DNA from: Microcystis aeruginosa FD4
Lineage (GTDB): Bacteria > Cyanobacteriota > Cyanobacteriia > Cyanobacteriales > Microcystaceae
DNA: 64,000 bases
Assembly (NCBI RefSeq): GCF_009792235.1
Contig: NZ_CP046973.1
Coordinates: 1,116,001-1,180,000, forward strand
Direction of reading: 5' to 3'
The notes beneath the pieces are model-generated. The model was not told where the DNA came from, did no database searches, and worked only from the letters and a program-made list of their open reading frames with translations. A program made the translations under genes and the position numbers. Of this stretch, positions 44,844 to 53,632 are shown piece by piece; the first letter of the stretch is position 1; each line of letters starts with the position of its first letter.

Positions 44844-44965
44844 GTTCTCCAACTTTTCAGGCTATCTTCATCTCCTATTGTAAGGATTTTGGGGACTGAA
44901 AAGCCGATCGATCGAGAAAATATTCAAGGGGAGGCGTTAGTCAATCTTGGATAGGATTGATTATT

Positions 44966-45106
44966 ATGGAAATATTAGCAATACAAGTAATTGCTTTATT
45001 TTGGTTATTTCTGGCAATAATTGACCATAAAGATCAAGGAAGATGGTTATCCTCTTTAAGGACATTTTTTTCACCAAAAAGAAAGCACCATTTTGGTTCA
45101 AAATAG
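44966..45106 (+). CDS. possible small membrane protein (46 aa)
   Basis: MEILAIQVIALFWLFLAII followed by a basic tail (SPKRKHHFGSK). One predicted membrane helix. No strong ribosome-binding site and no family recognised. Confidence 0.3.
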   Translation: MEILAIQVIALFWLFLAIIDHKDQGRWLSSLRTFFSPKRKHHFGSK

Positions 45107-45238
45107 AATAACAGCCACAATCACTACTATAGGCAAATTATCATTATTAACAAGAAGTTTTTTCGGATTATTACCATTGGGATCAGACTGTAAAGCTTGA
45201 CTCACTTGTGTCATTATTTGAATGTTATCCTGGTTCAC
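45098..45238 (-). pseudogene. possible small gene or gene remnant (46 codons)
   Basis: On the minus strand, VNQDNIQIMTQVSQALQSD, then PNGNNPKKLLVNN and a hydrophobic end PIVVIVAVILF. It begins at a GTG after an in-frame stop. It has a coding-like composition, but I cannot name the family. Confidence 0.3.
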
Positions 45239-45281
45239 TTCTCAGGGTAAGCGCATCTTAAGTAGGGAGGCACAATTATTT

Positions 45282-45374
45282 GTAGGATGGGTTAGCGCAC
45301 TTCGTAACATAATCGGGCGTTGGGTTTCATGCTTCAACCGTTCGGCAAAAGCTCACGGCCGAAGCCCAACCTAC
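45282..45374. repeat. dispersed palindromic repeat (GTAGGTTGGGT type)
   Basis: It begins GTAGGATGGGTTAGCGCAC and ends GAAGCCCAACCTAC, so the ends are inverted copies. Inner parts are GGGCGTTGGGTTTC and CGGCAAAAGCTCACGGCCG. A related segment (GGGCTTCGGCCGTGAG) is at 63252-63267. This is a known type of dispersed, non-coding cyanobacterial repeat. Confidence 0.7.
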
Positions 45375-45386
45375 GTTCATCTTATA

Positions 45387-46416
45387 GCAATTCTCTGACT
45401 TATGAGGTACAGTAGCAACAGTGAGTAAACCAATTGCGAATATCTTTTTGAGTAACTTCTAACATAGCCAATTCAATCCCTTCTATTAAGTCTTTGTAAG
45501 TTCTCGCCTTCAGTTTTCTTAACATCGCTTTCACTTTTGACCAAAAGTTTTCAATAGGAGAGAATTCGGGAGAATAAGGAGGTAAATAGATGAGTCTAGC
45601 TTTTTCTTGTTCGATTATTTCTCTGACCATTTCTCCGAGATGAATCTTGGCGTTATCCATGAGCAGACAGTCTCCTTCTTTAATTTTTGGCTGCACTTCC
45701 TTCCGAATAAATCCTTCAAATGTTACCGCATCCACTGCCCCGTATATGTTGACTGATGCGACAACTTTTTCTCAGCTTATAGCAATAATTATTGAAATAT
45801 TTCTCCCTCTTTTTTGTGGTTTTCTTCCCCGAGATATTCGGCCAATTAAGGCTCTAGCATAGAGTCTCAAAAGGGCTAAATTTACCCCCGATTCATCGAT
45901 CAAAATTAGTTTTGATGCCTCAATTTCCCGAACTTCTGACCAGTATTCCACTCTTTTTTGCTGTACCCTGTCACTTTCTTTTTCCGCCGCGTGTAGTGTT
46001 TTTTTTTGAAACTGTAATTGAGTTTTTGCCTCAGCCGCCCCAGGGTGGCTCTACTGACTTTCCCCTGTGTCTTTTCCTACAGTAAGTCCGATAATTCTTC
46101 GAGAGTTGCATCATTGTTAGCTTCGATGATTTCTCTTAAAATTATCAGTTGTTCACTATTTAACTTGGTTGGCGGACTTCCCCCTTGCGGACGAGGACGG
46201 ATATCTCCTGTTTCTTTATGTTGCTTCAATAACTTCTGAATAAAGCTTTTAGCCACGTCAAATCTCTGGGCTAGTCCTCGAATGGAAATTTTTTCTTTCT
46301 TCCAGACATCGATAATTTTTTGGCGAAAATCTACAGAATAGGGTCTCATAGGAAGCGGGTAAGTTCTATTATTTGTCTATTTGCTTTCCATTGTACCTCA
46401 TAGCTCCAAGAATTGC
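45387..46416 (-). mobile_element. IS630-family element, decayed
   Basis: The ends are GCAATTCTCTGACTTATGAGG and, read inward from the right, GCAATTCTTGGAGCTATGAG. TA flanks both sides (45385-45386, 46417-46418). It is about 1030 bp and contains a multiply broken transposase gene. It sits at the 5' edge of the broken NB-ARC gene. Confidence 0.82.
45400..46349 (-). pseudogene. IS630 transposase, multiple lesions
   Basis: The N-terminal HTH part is MRPYSVDFRQKIIDVWKKE with LAQRFDVAKSFIQKLLKQH. A TAG at 46077-46079 follows SDLL. Reading on, RATLGRLRQKLNYSFKKK reaches an A9 run near 46005 where the frame shifts, then LILIDESGVNLALLR, PQKRGRNIS, a TGA near 45774, and finally MDAVTFEGFIRKEVQPKI with LLMDNAKIHL and YSPEFSPIENFWSKVK (DDE motifs). 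The A-run resembles the frameshift sites of the other IS630 here, but the stop codons show it is dead. Confidence 0.85.
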
Positions 46417-46418
46417 TA

Positions 46419-47492
46419 TAATATTAGCAATAGTCGTGTTAATATCTGTAGAGAAAATAACCCCTACTCAGAAAACAACTTAAAAAAGTCTTCAAATTTT
46501 CCAGATAATGATCATCTATCCCCCATAATTGACCTAACAAAAGCACCAGAATTAAGGTATAACTATGGACGTAACTTAGAAATATCAACCTTAAAAGAGT
46601 GGCTAAATAATAAAACTCGATTAATTACTATTTATGGGTTAAGTGGGGAAAAACAGCTTTAACCCTTAAATTAGTTTCAGAAATTGCCCCACAATTTGAT
46701 TATATTATTTATCGCAGTCTTGAGAAGATTCCCCAGTTAACTACTCTTAAAGATGATCTAAAACAGTTTTTCGCCCAATCTCTATCAACCCCCTTACCTG
46801 ATATAATAGATTATCTAAGCTCCTATCGTTGTTTAGTTATTCTTGATGATGTGCAGGATATTTTTAAACTGGGTGAATTAGCAGGTAAATATTTAACCGA
46901 CTTTCAGGATTATCATAAATTTTTTCATCAAATTGCTACCACATCTCATCACAGTTGTTTGATTTTAATTAGTTGGGAACTTCCCAGAGATTTTGTCACC
47001 TTAAAATCCGATAAAATTAAAACTTTATACCTGCAAGGTTTAACAACAGAATTTGAAGAAATCTTCAAAGAATACGGTTTAAAAAGTGAGGAGAAATGGA
47101 CGGAACTGAGGGAACTTTATCAAGGTCATCCTAACTGGTTAAATATCATCTCCTCAACTATTATTGAACTATTTGATGGAGAAGTATCCTTATTTTTAGA
47201 ACAAATGAAAAATGAAATTTATTTGGGGGATATGGAAGACTCGATCGAATGTCATTTACAGCGTTTATCCGCAACAGAAAAAAAGGTGATTCACTGGTTA
47301 GCTAATCAAACTGAAGCGGTAGAAAAGTTTTCCAAAACTGCTAATCTTGACCTTTCTCAATCTGAATTTTGGGCAGCTATTCAGTCATTAATGAGACGCT
47401 GTTTACTGGATAAATTACCATCAGAAACCTCGTCCTATTTTCCTATTAATCCTGTGTTTAAATCTTATCTTAAAAGAAATCCTAACGATTAG
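46419..47492 (+). pseudogene. NB-ARC NTPase gene, 5' truncated and frameshifted in the P-loop
   Basis: The first part ends RLITIYGLSGEKQL and stop at 46662. A shift of one frame gives KTALTLKLVSEIAPQFDYI, so the frameshift lies inside the Walker A motif GxxGxGKT. The sequence then runs RCLVILDDVQDIFKLGELAG (Walker B) and continues to SYLKRNPND at 47492. This is the NTPase part of the cyanobacterial HTH/NB-ARC proteins, a paralogue of the intact gene at 51347-52726. The HTH N-terminus is missing on the side of the IS630. A fragment of the gene without the start or a valid P-loop cannot function. Confidence 0.8.
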
Positions 47493-47502
47493 GATTATCT
47501 TT

Positions 47503-47692
47503 TTACAAATAAATGCGATCGCCTTTTGTCCTTTGACTATTTTGTAAGACTTGTAAGAATAAATTTGGGTATAAAATTTGTGTATGATGATAATGCTTTA
47601 GCGGTAAAATGTGTTTTTTATCTAAAGAAACTAGAGAATCAGCACCTATTTCGTAAGCGGCGGACAAAAACATATTATCATTCAGATTCTTC
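47503..47692 (-). pseudogene. PIN-domain toxin, C-terminal fragment
   Basis: The minus strand reads NDNMFLSAAYEIGADSLVSL then DKKHILPLKHYH and YPNLFLQVLQ, the C-terminal PIN motif (D-N-x-F-L ... A-D-x-L-V-S-x-D). The N-terminal catalytic part is absent. It is fused directly to the end of the small gene upstream. Confidence 0.65.
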
Positions 47693-47935
47693 CAAGTTTC
47701 CTGAAATTCTCACACAAGCGTCATCAAATTTTTGCCAAACTTCATGATAACAATTATTGGGCATATTTTGAACATCATTTAATGTTTCCATAATCAAATC
47801 TTTGGCCTGTTTTCTATTTACATTTTCTTTTAAAACTTCTAAATGCTTGTGTAACTGTTCTAATAACCATTGTTTATCTTCAACCGAAAAATTTCGTAAC
47901 TTTTGTTCAAGTTCAATAATTTGAGGGGATATCAT
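47678..47935 (-). CDS. small antitoxin-like hypothetical protein (85 aa)
   Basis: Helical, MISPQIIELEQKLRNFSVE to RISGNLEESE. The middle (EDKQWLLEQLHKHLEVL) resembles the short helical proteins encoded before PIN or RelE toxins in cyanobacteria. The C-terminal segment (VWQKFDDACVRIS) recurs as a detached remnant at 54405-54455. It lies directly before the PIN fragment, so it may be what is left of a toxin-antitoxin pair. Confidence 0.5.
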   Translation of the reverse strand: MISPQIIELEQKLRNFSVEDKQWLLEQLHKHLEVLKENVNRKQAKDLIMETLNDVQNMPNNCYHEVWQKFDDACVRISGNLEESE

Positions 47936-47998
47936 AAAATTAACTCCTGACCGAGATTAGTCTAGTTTAATGATAACAAAAGCTTCAGATTTAAGGCT

Positions 47999-48433
47999 TT
48001 AACTAAAGATTACCTTGTTATAAATATCTGCTATCTCTACCTCAACCCGCAAAGAGTTTAAATGAATTATCGTATCAGTTTCATAAGCTGTAAACAACCA
48101 ATGATCGCCTTCTTTTTGAAAATGTTCAATATAAAGTCTTTCCTGAGAAATCAATAAATATTCCTGAAAAGTTGCAATGGTTCGATAAGCGGCAAACTTT
48201 TCTTCTCTGTCGTAATTAGCAGTAGAAGAAGACAAAACCTCCGTAATCAAAACAGGATTAATTAAAGTATCTTTGCGTCCTTCTTGACAAGTGAGAGGTT
48301 CAGAAACTACCATAATATCAGGATAGGTAGCTATTTGGCACTCAGGTATCCATAAACGCTGATCGGTGACAAAAACGGCATAGGGTTGATTCTTTAGTCC
48401 AGTATATAAAGCCACTAATAAATTACGGCTCAT
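47999..48433 (-). pseudogene. Uma2-family gene, 5' truncated
   Basis: About 142 residues from NLLVALYTGLKNQPYAVFVT through RLWIPECQIATYPDIMVVSE to DIYNKVIFS. It is a close homologue of the complete 189-residue Uma2 protein at 54738-55307. It lacks the first 45 residues, including TEKYTLSQYFEQEIQ, which are also the piece left at 15047. It keeps the D...E-V-x-S catalytic block, but the fold is incomplete. Confidence 0.8.
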
Positions 48434-48587
48434 CTGAGTTCAGTATGCTAAAAGCAACATCCTAGTTGGTTAAGAAAGTATTAAATTTCCTCTTAGGAAG
48501 ATAAAATCAGCTATCAATTCAGCGTTTTGAGGCTTTATAATAATAGAGAGACCCATAAATTTTATAACAACTAAGTAGAAACCTATT

Positions 48588-48922
48588 ATGATTTCCCTCA
48601 ATCATCCTAAATCATCACTACAGATTTTTGAAGAAATCCTAAATTTCCAGACTCATAAACCAGTTGAAATTAGCATAATAGACGACATGATTTTCGTGAA
48701 ATTAGAAGTAAAGGATAAATCAGCTATTTGTCCGAGATCTGGTTGTGAGAGTCGTAAGCTAACTGGTTTAGTGAAGTGACTGCCTACTTTGAGCATCGAT
48801 TAGTAATGGTTGTGTTGAAAGTCTCAACAATAAGCTCAAGGTAATAAAGCGATGTGGATATGGGTTTCGCAATTTTGAGATACGAGTTCTTCTATCCTGT
48901 AATAAATCTATCACTTTAGCCT
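48588..48922 (+). pseudogene. ISL3-family transposase remnant, internal deletion
   Basis: The 5' piece (MISLNHPKSSLQIFEEILNF ... VKDKSAICPRSGCESRKLTG) is the zinc-ribbon N-terminus. The 3' piece (NGCVESLNNKLKVIKRCGYG then FRNFEIRVLLSCN) is the C-terminal motif of ISL3 transposases. The DDE part between them is gone. It belongs to a different ISL3 lineage from the element at 4419. Confidence 0.65.
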
Positions 48923-48933
48923 AAAAAACTCGG

Positions 48934-49368
48934 ATGAACCCGCAAATGAATATGAATAACGATAGACAACATCTCAAATTATTATCAATCTTCCACTATA
49001 TTATGGGAGGGATTCTTGCCTTTTTCTTTCTCTTTCCACTTATCCACTTTACTATTGGTCTACTCATCATTACCGAATCTATTTCAGTACATTCATCTGG
49101 GAATTTACCGCCTCAAGCGGCCGGGTATTTTTTCGCCGTTGTTGGTGGCCTATTTTTCATATTAGGAGAAGTTTTTGCTATTGCTACCATTGTATCGGGG
49201 CGATTCCTCAAACGCCGCCAGAGATACTGGTTTTCCTTCGTTATGGCCTGCATCCTCTGCTCATTCACTCCCTTGGGGACAATCCTCGGAGTCTTCACGA
49301 TTATTGTTCTCTCCCGCCAGTCCGTCAAGGAGCTATACGGGCTTCCTAATGCAGATACCGTTAATTAA
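48934..49368 (+). CDS. hypothetical membrane protein (144 aa)
   Basis: Not a family I can name. After a hydrophilic start (MNPQMNMNNDRQHLKLLSIF) there are three or four hydrophobic segments: HYIMGGILAFFFLFPLIHFT, AAGYFFAVVGGLFFILGEVF and FSFVMACILCSFTPLGTILG. A short cytoplasmic tail ends it (SRQSVKELYGLPNADTVN). It is likely an integral membrane protein. It sits just upstream of the intact IS5 element, in DNA otherwise full of remnants, so it may be accessory. Confidence 0.7.
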   Translation: MNPQMNMNNDRQHLKLLSIFHYIMGGILAFFFLFPLIHFTIGLLIITESISVHSSGNLPPQAAGYFFAVVGGLFFILGEVFAIATIVSGRFLKRRQRYWFSFVMACILCSFTPLGTILGVFTIIVLSRQSVKELYGLPNADTVN

Positions 49369-49429
49369 CATCTCCAAATGAGAGCAGCCCTCAATGAATA
49401 GGCTTAGTAGCGGCCGCCGTCACGCTCAA

Positions 49430-50354
49430 TAGACCTCCTGCAAAAATAGGAACTGATTATGTATAATCAAGTAAAACACTCAGAAAAACCATGACTTACG
49501 AAAAAGTAAAAAATTTGAATCCAGAAGAGTTTAAACGCTTTTGTGGAGTATATCCTGAAACATTTAAGGATATGGTGAAGGTTTTGGCTGCCGAAAAAGT
49601 TCTGCAAAAAAAATCGGGAAGACCAAGTAAATTAAGTCTAGAAGACCAAATCTTGATGACCTTAGAGTATTTACGGGAATATAGTACTTATTTCCATCTC
49701 GCAATTAATTGGGAGATTAATGAGACAACAGCCCTAAGAATCACTAGAAAGGTAGAAAATATTCTGATAAAATCTGGATTGTTTAATCTGCCTGGGAAAA
49801 AGACAGTTCACCAGGCGAATAGTGACCTAGAGGTAGTGGTAGTAGATGTAGCAGAGCATGAGATAGAAAGACCTCAAAAAAAGCAGAAAGATTACTATAG
49901 CGGGAAACAAGGCTATTATACAATAAAATCGCAAGTTCTTGCGGCACAAAAAACAGGAATGATAATCTGTACCGCTCATGGAAAGGGAAGAATACATGAC
50001 TTTAATCTTTGGAAAAATAGTCAAATTGGGAGCGATAAAAGTATTGAATGTTTAGCAGATAAGGGCGATCAAGGAATTCAAAAGCTGCACAAAAATAGTA
50101 GAATTCCTAACAAAAAAAAGAAAAATCAAGAATTAAGTTTAGAAGAAAAAGAATTTAATCGCCAGTTATCAAGAGAAAGAATTGTTATCGAACATATTCA
50201 CAGAAGTCTGAAGAGATTTAGAATTTTATCATCAAGATATAGGAATCGGAGACGACGTTTTGGTCTGAGATTTAATTTAATCGCTGGCATTTACAACTAC
50301 GAACTTGCTTTAGGCTATCATCAAGTAGCTGAATAAGACTTTTGCAGGAGGTCT
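49430..50354 (+). mobile_element. IS5-family element, complete
   Basis: Perfect 15-bp terminal inverted repeats AGACCTCCTGCAAAA (left) and the same read inward from 50354, flanked by AAT on both sides (49427-49429, 50355-50357). It is 925 bp with one intact transposase gene. It lies next to the remnant of an ABC exporter gene. Confidence 0.92.
49491..50336 (+). CDS. IS5 family transposase (intact)
   Basis: A protein of 281 residues. HTH_Tnp_4-type N-terminus (FKRFCGVYPETFKDMVKVLA ... EDQILMTLEYLREYSTYFHL), then the DDE_Tnp_4 domain with VVVVDVAEHEIERPQKKQKD (first Asp), KGRIHDFNLWKNS, LADKGDQGIQKLHKNS (second Asp) and RIVIEHIHRSLKRFRILSSR (Glu). No stops or shifts. It is the intact form of the gene cut at 11513-11907. 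Confidence 0.93.
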   Translation: MTYEKVKNLNPEEFKRFCGVYPETFKDMVKVLAAEKVLQKKSGRPSKLSLEDQILMTLEYLREYSTYFHLAINWEINETTALRITRKVENILIKSGLFNLPGKKTVHQANSDLEVVVVDVAEHEIERPQKKQKDYYSGKQGYYTIKSQVLAAQKTGMIICTAHGKGRIHDFNLWKNSQIGSDKSIECLADKGDQGIQKLHKNSRIPNKKKKNQELSLEEKEFNRQLSRERIVIEHIHRSLKRFRILSSRYRNRRRRFGLRFNLIAGIYNYELALGYHQVAE

Positions 50355-50357
50355 AAT

Positions 50358-50940
50358 AAAAAAGCCACAAACTGGATACTTAAAATAATAAACGCTATCA
50401 ACTGACCTAGCGATAATTGAACGGCGAGGACTAGGGAAGCCCCATACCAAAAAAGGAAGAGTACGATTAGGGTCAAAGGCAAGCGGAAAGAAAGAGGAAG
50501 GGGTTCTGAGCTACACTCGGCTACCAATCTGCTTCTTTTGAGAAGGTAATAAGTCCCACAGGCTAGGGCAGTTAGTCCAGTGGAAGCAAAGGCAAGTTGA
50601 GGACTGTAAATAGCCATTAATGATAGCATGGCCAAGACTTTAGGGAGTGTGACAGCGACTTTGAGAAAGAGGTTCCTAGCCAGACCGTTGCCGACGATGG
50701 CGGCGGTGAGCGCGGCTAGGCCGATCTCCGAGGCACTGGCAAAGAGAGTCGTCACTATCAAGAAAACACCCAATATGTTGAGAGCCTCAGGCGAGTTCTG
50801 GATGATGACCTTATCGATAATCACCTGAATGACTAAGGGGATAGACAACCAGAACAGAGTACCGAAGGCACTTAAAAAGAAGACGATTATCGATAAGAGC
50901 AGTTGAATGATAATTGTTACTCCCCGAAGCTAAACTCACC
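50358..50940 (-). pseudogene. RTX-type ABC exporter membrane domain, fragments
   Basis: The minus strand contains VFFLSAFGTLFWLSIPLVIQ then VIIDKVIIQNSPEALNILG, followed by EIGLAALTAAIVGNGLARNL and further hydrophobic segments to QLIAFIILSIQFVAFLLDLL. This is the transmembrane region of type I secretion (peptidase/ABC) exporters, with internal deletions. The ATP-binding domain is missing. Such exporters commonly secrete RTX-repeat proteins, and two short RTX genes lie 2 kb away. Confidence 0.65.
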
Positions 50941-50984
50941 GGATGAACGATCCAGGCTAGACATACCATAAAATATTTAGCCAC

Positions 50985-51022
50985 AAAAAAGCACCCCCTC
51001 GCGGGAGTGCCTTTTCGTTCAG
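50985..51022 (-). terminator. terminator of psbA fragment
   Basis: GCACCCCCTCGCGGGAGTGC followed on the minus strand by a T run. It equals the terminator after psbA copy 2 rather than the one after copy 1. Confidence 0.75.
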
Positions 51023-51030
51023 ACTAGGAA

Positions 51031-51256
51031 TTAACCATTGATAGCAGGAGCAATCAGAGCTACGGGAGCCTGTTGGCCACTAGCTAAGTCTAAGGGGAAG
51101 TTATGTGCATTACGCTCGTGCATTACTTCCATCCCGATACCAGCGCGGTTTAACACATCAGCCCAAGTACCAATTACACGACCTTGAGAATCGAGAATCG
51201 ACTGGTTGAAGTTAAAACCGTTGAGGTTGAACGCCATGGTGCTAACACCCATTGCC
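51031..51256 (-). pseudogene. psbA 3' fragment
   Basis: The fragment covers D1 residues about 288-360 (AMGVSTMAFNLNGFNFNQSI ... MEVMHERNAHNFPLDLA) and the tail SGQQAPVALIAPAING, with its terminator. Homology to psbA ends abruptly at 51256, and no start or 5' part is present. The coded tail equals copy 1, while the terminator equals copy 2, so it is a mosaic. Confidence 0.92.
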
Positions 51257-51346
51257 CGGCAGATGACAGAAATCAGCAAAGATGATAAGTATAATTTTAT
51301 TTATAAAAAGTAAAATAAAATTAAAGATCAATAGATAACAACTATC

Positions 51347-52726
51347 ATGGACTCCTTGCCAATTATTGCCTTTGTTGAAAAAATAGTATATACCGCTACG
51401 GGTAAATACTTAAATTTAATTCAAAAACAGATTATTTTTGGGACAATGATGGATAAAAGCTATTTTACTATTGCTGAAGAGATTGGTTATAGTGAAGGTT
51501 ATGTTAAAGATGAAGGTTCTAAGTTGTGGAAACTTATGTCAGATAACTTAAATGAAAATATTACGAAAGCTAATGCTAAATCTCGCTTAAGAAGTTGGGA
51601 GTTCCCTGAAGGTTCGCCTCAATTATATTTAGATCACTCTCATTACCGCAATTCTTTACAAAATTCTATTCTTATTAATAACTACAATGATGTCAATATA
51701 GCAATTTATCAGGAGCAGGGGCAAACCTCCTCTGTCTCAGGCTCAAATCTTTGTGATTTGTCACAAATGCCCGCTTTAAAGCTTTGTTTGGGTCGAGTTC
51801 AGGAAATTTATCTCCTCGAACAAGCTATTTTAACTCATCAATTGATAGAGATAACGGGGTTAATCGGAGTGGGTAAAACAACTTTAATGGTTCAATTAGT
51901 CGATAAAGTTAAAGATAATTTTGAGTCTGTCATTTGGCGCAATTGCTCATTTTATAATTCTTGGAGAGAGCTTAAATTAGAGTTAATCCAGATTTTTAAT
52001 AATAATCAGATATCTGAATTTGAGCAAGATAACTTAAACTATAAATTACTCAGCTATCTCAAAAAGCATAAATGTTTACTCATTTTGGATCAATGTGAAA
52101 CCCTTTTTCAAGAGGGGCAAAATGCAGGAATTTACCGATCAGGTTATGAAAAATGCGAGCAATTTCTTGATTATACCACAAATTTAGAGCATCAAAGTTG
52201 TGTGTTTTTTGTCTCTAATGTTCAGAGGAAGTCTTTAGCTAAACAAGAATCGAGCTATTTATTAAAGTTGTCAGGATTACAAGAGTCAGCTAAGGAAATT
52301 TTAAGAATGGCAAATTTAAAACAAGACGAAAAATGGTCATTATTGATTGAGCAATATGGAGCAATACCTTTGTATTTAAAAATAGCGACTCAATCAATTA
52401 ATACTCTGTTTAATAACCAAGTGTCTGCTTTTTTAAACTATCAAATTATTCCCGATGACTTAGAAGATATTCTATTAAAGCAGTGGCAATATTTATCAAA
52501 ATTAGAACAAAAAATTATGATAGTTGTCAGTCAAGAGGAACAAGAGATAACCCTAGAAACCTTATTACATAATTTATCGGAACATCCCTCTAGTTTATTT
52601 AAAGCGATTCAGTCTTTACTGAGAAGAAATTTATTAGAAAAAAGAGAAGATGAGAATTATTGTAACTTTGTAACTTTGCCTATTATTAAACAATTTATCA
52701 ATGAGTTAGTCAGTGCTGATTCTTAG
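51347..52726 (+). CDS. HTH/NB-ARC STAND NTPase without sensor repeats
   Basis: A protein of 459 residues. The N-terminal HTH (about 1-75: IIAFVEKIVYTATGKYLNLI ... EEIGYSEGYVKDEGSKLW) is the DNA-binding-like domain that begins many cyanobacterial NB-ARC/WD40 proteins. The NTPase domain has Walker A GLIGVGKTT (171-179), Walker B KCLLILDQCE (about 242-251) and an NB-ARC-like tail with KAIQSLLRRNLLEK. The usual C-terminal WD40 or TPR repeats are absent; the protein ends at SADS. It may act as a signal-dependent regulator. It is followed 183 bp later by the first RTX gene on the same strand. Confidence 0.85.
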   Translation: MDSLPIIAFVEKIVYTATGKYLNLIQKQIIFGTMMDKSYFTIAEEIGYSEGYVKDEGSKLWKLMSDNLNENITKANAKSRLRSWEFPEGSPQLYLDHSHYRNSLQNSILINNYNDVNIAIYQEQGQTSSVSGSNLCDLSQMPALKLCLGRVQEIYLLEQAILTHQLIEITGLIGVGKTTLMVQLVDKVKDNFESVIWRNCSFYNSWRELKLELIQIFNNNQISEFEQDNLNYKLLSYLKKHKCLLILDQCETLFQEGQNAGIYRSGYEKCEQFLDYTTNLEHQSCVFFVSNVQRKSLAKQESSYLLKLSGLQESAKEILRMANLKQDEKWSLLIEQYGAIPLYLKIATQSINTLFNNQVSAFLNYQIIPDDLEDILLKQWQYLSKLEQKIMIVVSQEEQEITLETLLHNLSEHPSSLFKAIQSLLRRNLLEKREDENYCNFVTLPIIKQFINELVSADS

Positions 52727-52779
52727 ATACCTCTAATTGTCACATTTTCTGTATTTGTAAGATACATTTTGCCCAAAAA

Positions 52780-52794
52780 TCTGACTTATCTGAC
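52780..52794 (+). promoter_or_regulatory. shared motif upstream of RTX gene 1
   Basis: TCTGACTTATCTGAC, two TCTGAC half sites 9 bp apart, located 116 bp before the ATG. A third half site (TTCTGACTTTTTC) is at about 52828. An almost identical motif lies 115 bp before RTX gene 2. Confidence 0.6.
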
Positions 52795-52909
52795 TTTTAT
52801 TTGACATAGAAGTAGGCAATTCTTCTGACTTTTTCTACTTGTCAATCCTAAAATTTACCTAGACAATTGATTGGACTTAAACGTTTTTGGATGATTAAGG
52901 AGTTTAATT

Positions 52910-53470
52910 ATGGCTATTTCTTTTGGTGGAGCCGGTTCTTACTGGTCTTATTGGTGGGGTGACGATTGGTACTATCATCGTACAGTGGTGAGTGATAATG
53001 CTTCAGACACTTTGCGTGGTTGGAATGGTTGGAATGATTATTTGATCGGCAATGGTGGAAATGATGACCTTATTGGTTATTCAGGAAGGGATATTCTGCA
53101 AGGTTCTAGCAACTTTAGTTCAAGTAACAATGAAATAGATATTCTCAATGGTTCATGGCAAAATACTACAGGGGATGGTGAATCTGATCTATTTGTTCTA
53201 GGAACTCCATCGGGAAATCTTTATCGAGGCACTGGATTTGCGATTATTAAAAACTTTGAACTGGGTCTTGATACTATTCAGCTTAAAGCAGGTTCTGGTG
53301 GTAATTATGGCACCGGAATAATAGTGGAAAAGCAACGACATACTCTTATGGGGGGAGGTACTTCTGCTACGGATACACTGATTAAAAATGCTTCCGGAAA
53401 TTTGTTAGCCGTTATTCAGGATCAAGCTTATAGTTTTGATGATCTTTCCCATTCTTTTGAACTTGTTTAA
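52910..53470 (+). CDS. short RTX-repeat (hemolysin-type calcium-binding) protein 1
   Basis: A protein of 186 residues. The N-terminus MAISFGGAGSYWSYWWGDDW is aromatic and glycine-rich. It is followed by SDNASDTLRGWNGWNDYLIG and NGGNDDLIGYSGRDILQG, three to four nonapeptide-like units of the RTX type. The C-terminal half (DLFVLGTPSGNLYRGTGFAI ... TDTLIKNASGNLLAVIQDQA) matches the conserved end of many RTX proteins, which is where type I secretion signals sit. No N-terminal signal peptide. The ATG is preceded by AAGGAG. It is likely a secreted or surface calcium-binding protein. Confidence 0.82.
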   Translation: MAISFGGAGSYWSYWWGDDWYYHRTVVSDNASDTLRGWNGWNDYLIGNGGNDDLIGYSGRDILQGSSNFSSSNNEIDILNGSWQNTTGDGESDLFVLGTPSGNLYRGTGFAIIKNFELGLDTIQLKAGSGGNYGTGIIVEKQRHTLMGGGTSATDTLIKNASGNLLAVIQDQAYSFDDLSHSFELV

Positions 53471-53502
53471 CTGCTATCTTGCTTGCACCTAGTCCCTAGA
53501 TC

Positions 53503-53525
53503 GCCCTGCAATAAATTGGCAGGGC
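53503..53525. terminator. terminator between convergent RTX genes
   Basis: GCCCTGC, loop AATAAATTG, GCAGGGC; a hairpin midway between the convergent genes. It lacks a long T run on either side, so efficiency is uncertain. Confidence 0.55.
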
Positions 53526-53632
53526 TGATAGGTAGCGTTAAGTTGGCTACAAAATGATGATTATTGAGACTAAAATTAGACAATCAGAAAATCATTATTG
53601 GTCATAGCTAAACCTGTGTCAAAAGTCATGTT

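Noticed and set aside
45282..45374. Palindromic repeat as a structured RNA gene or riboswitch
   Set aside because: It is a dispersed repeat with related pieces elsewhere and is not placed in a leader of a gene.
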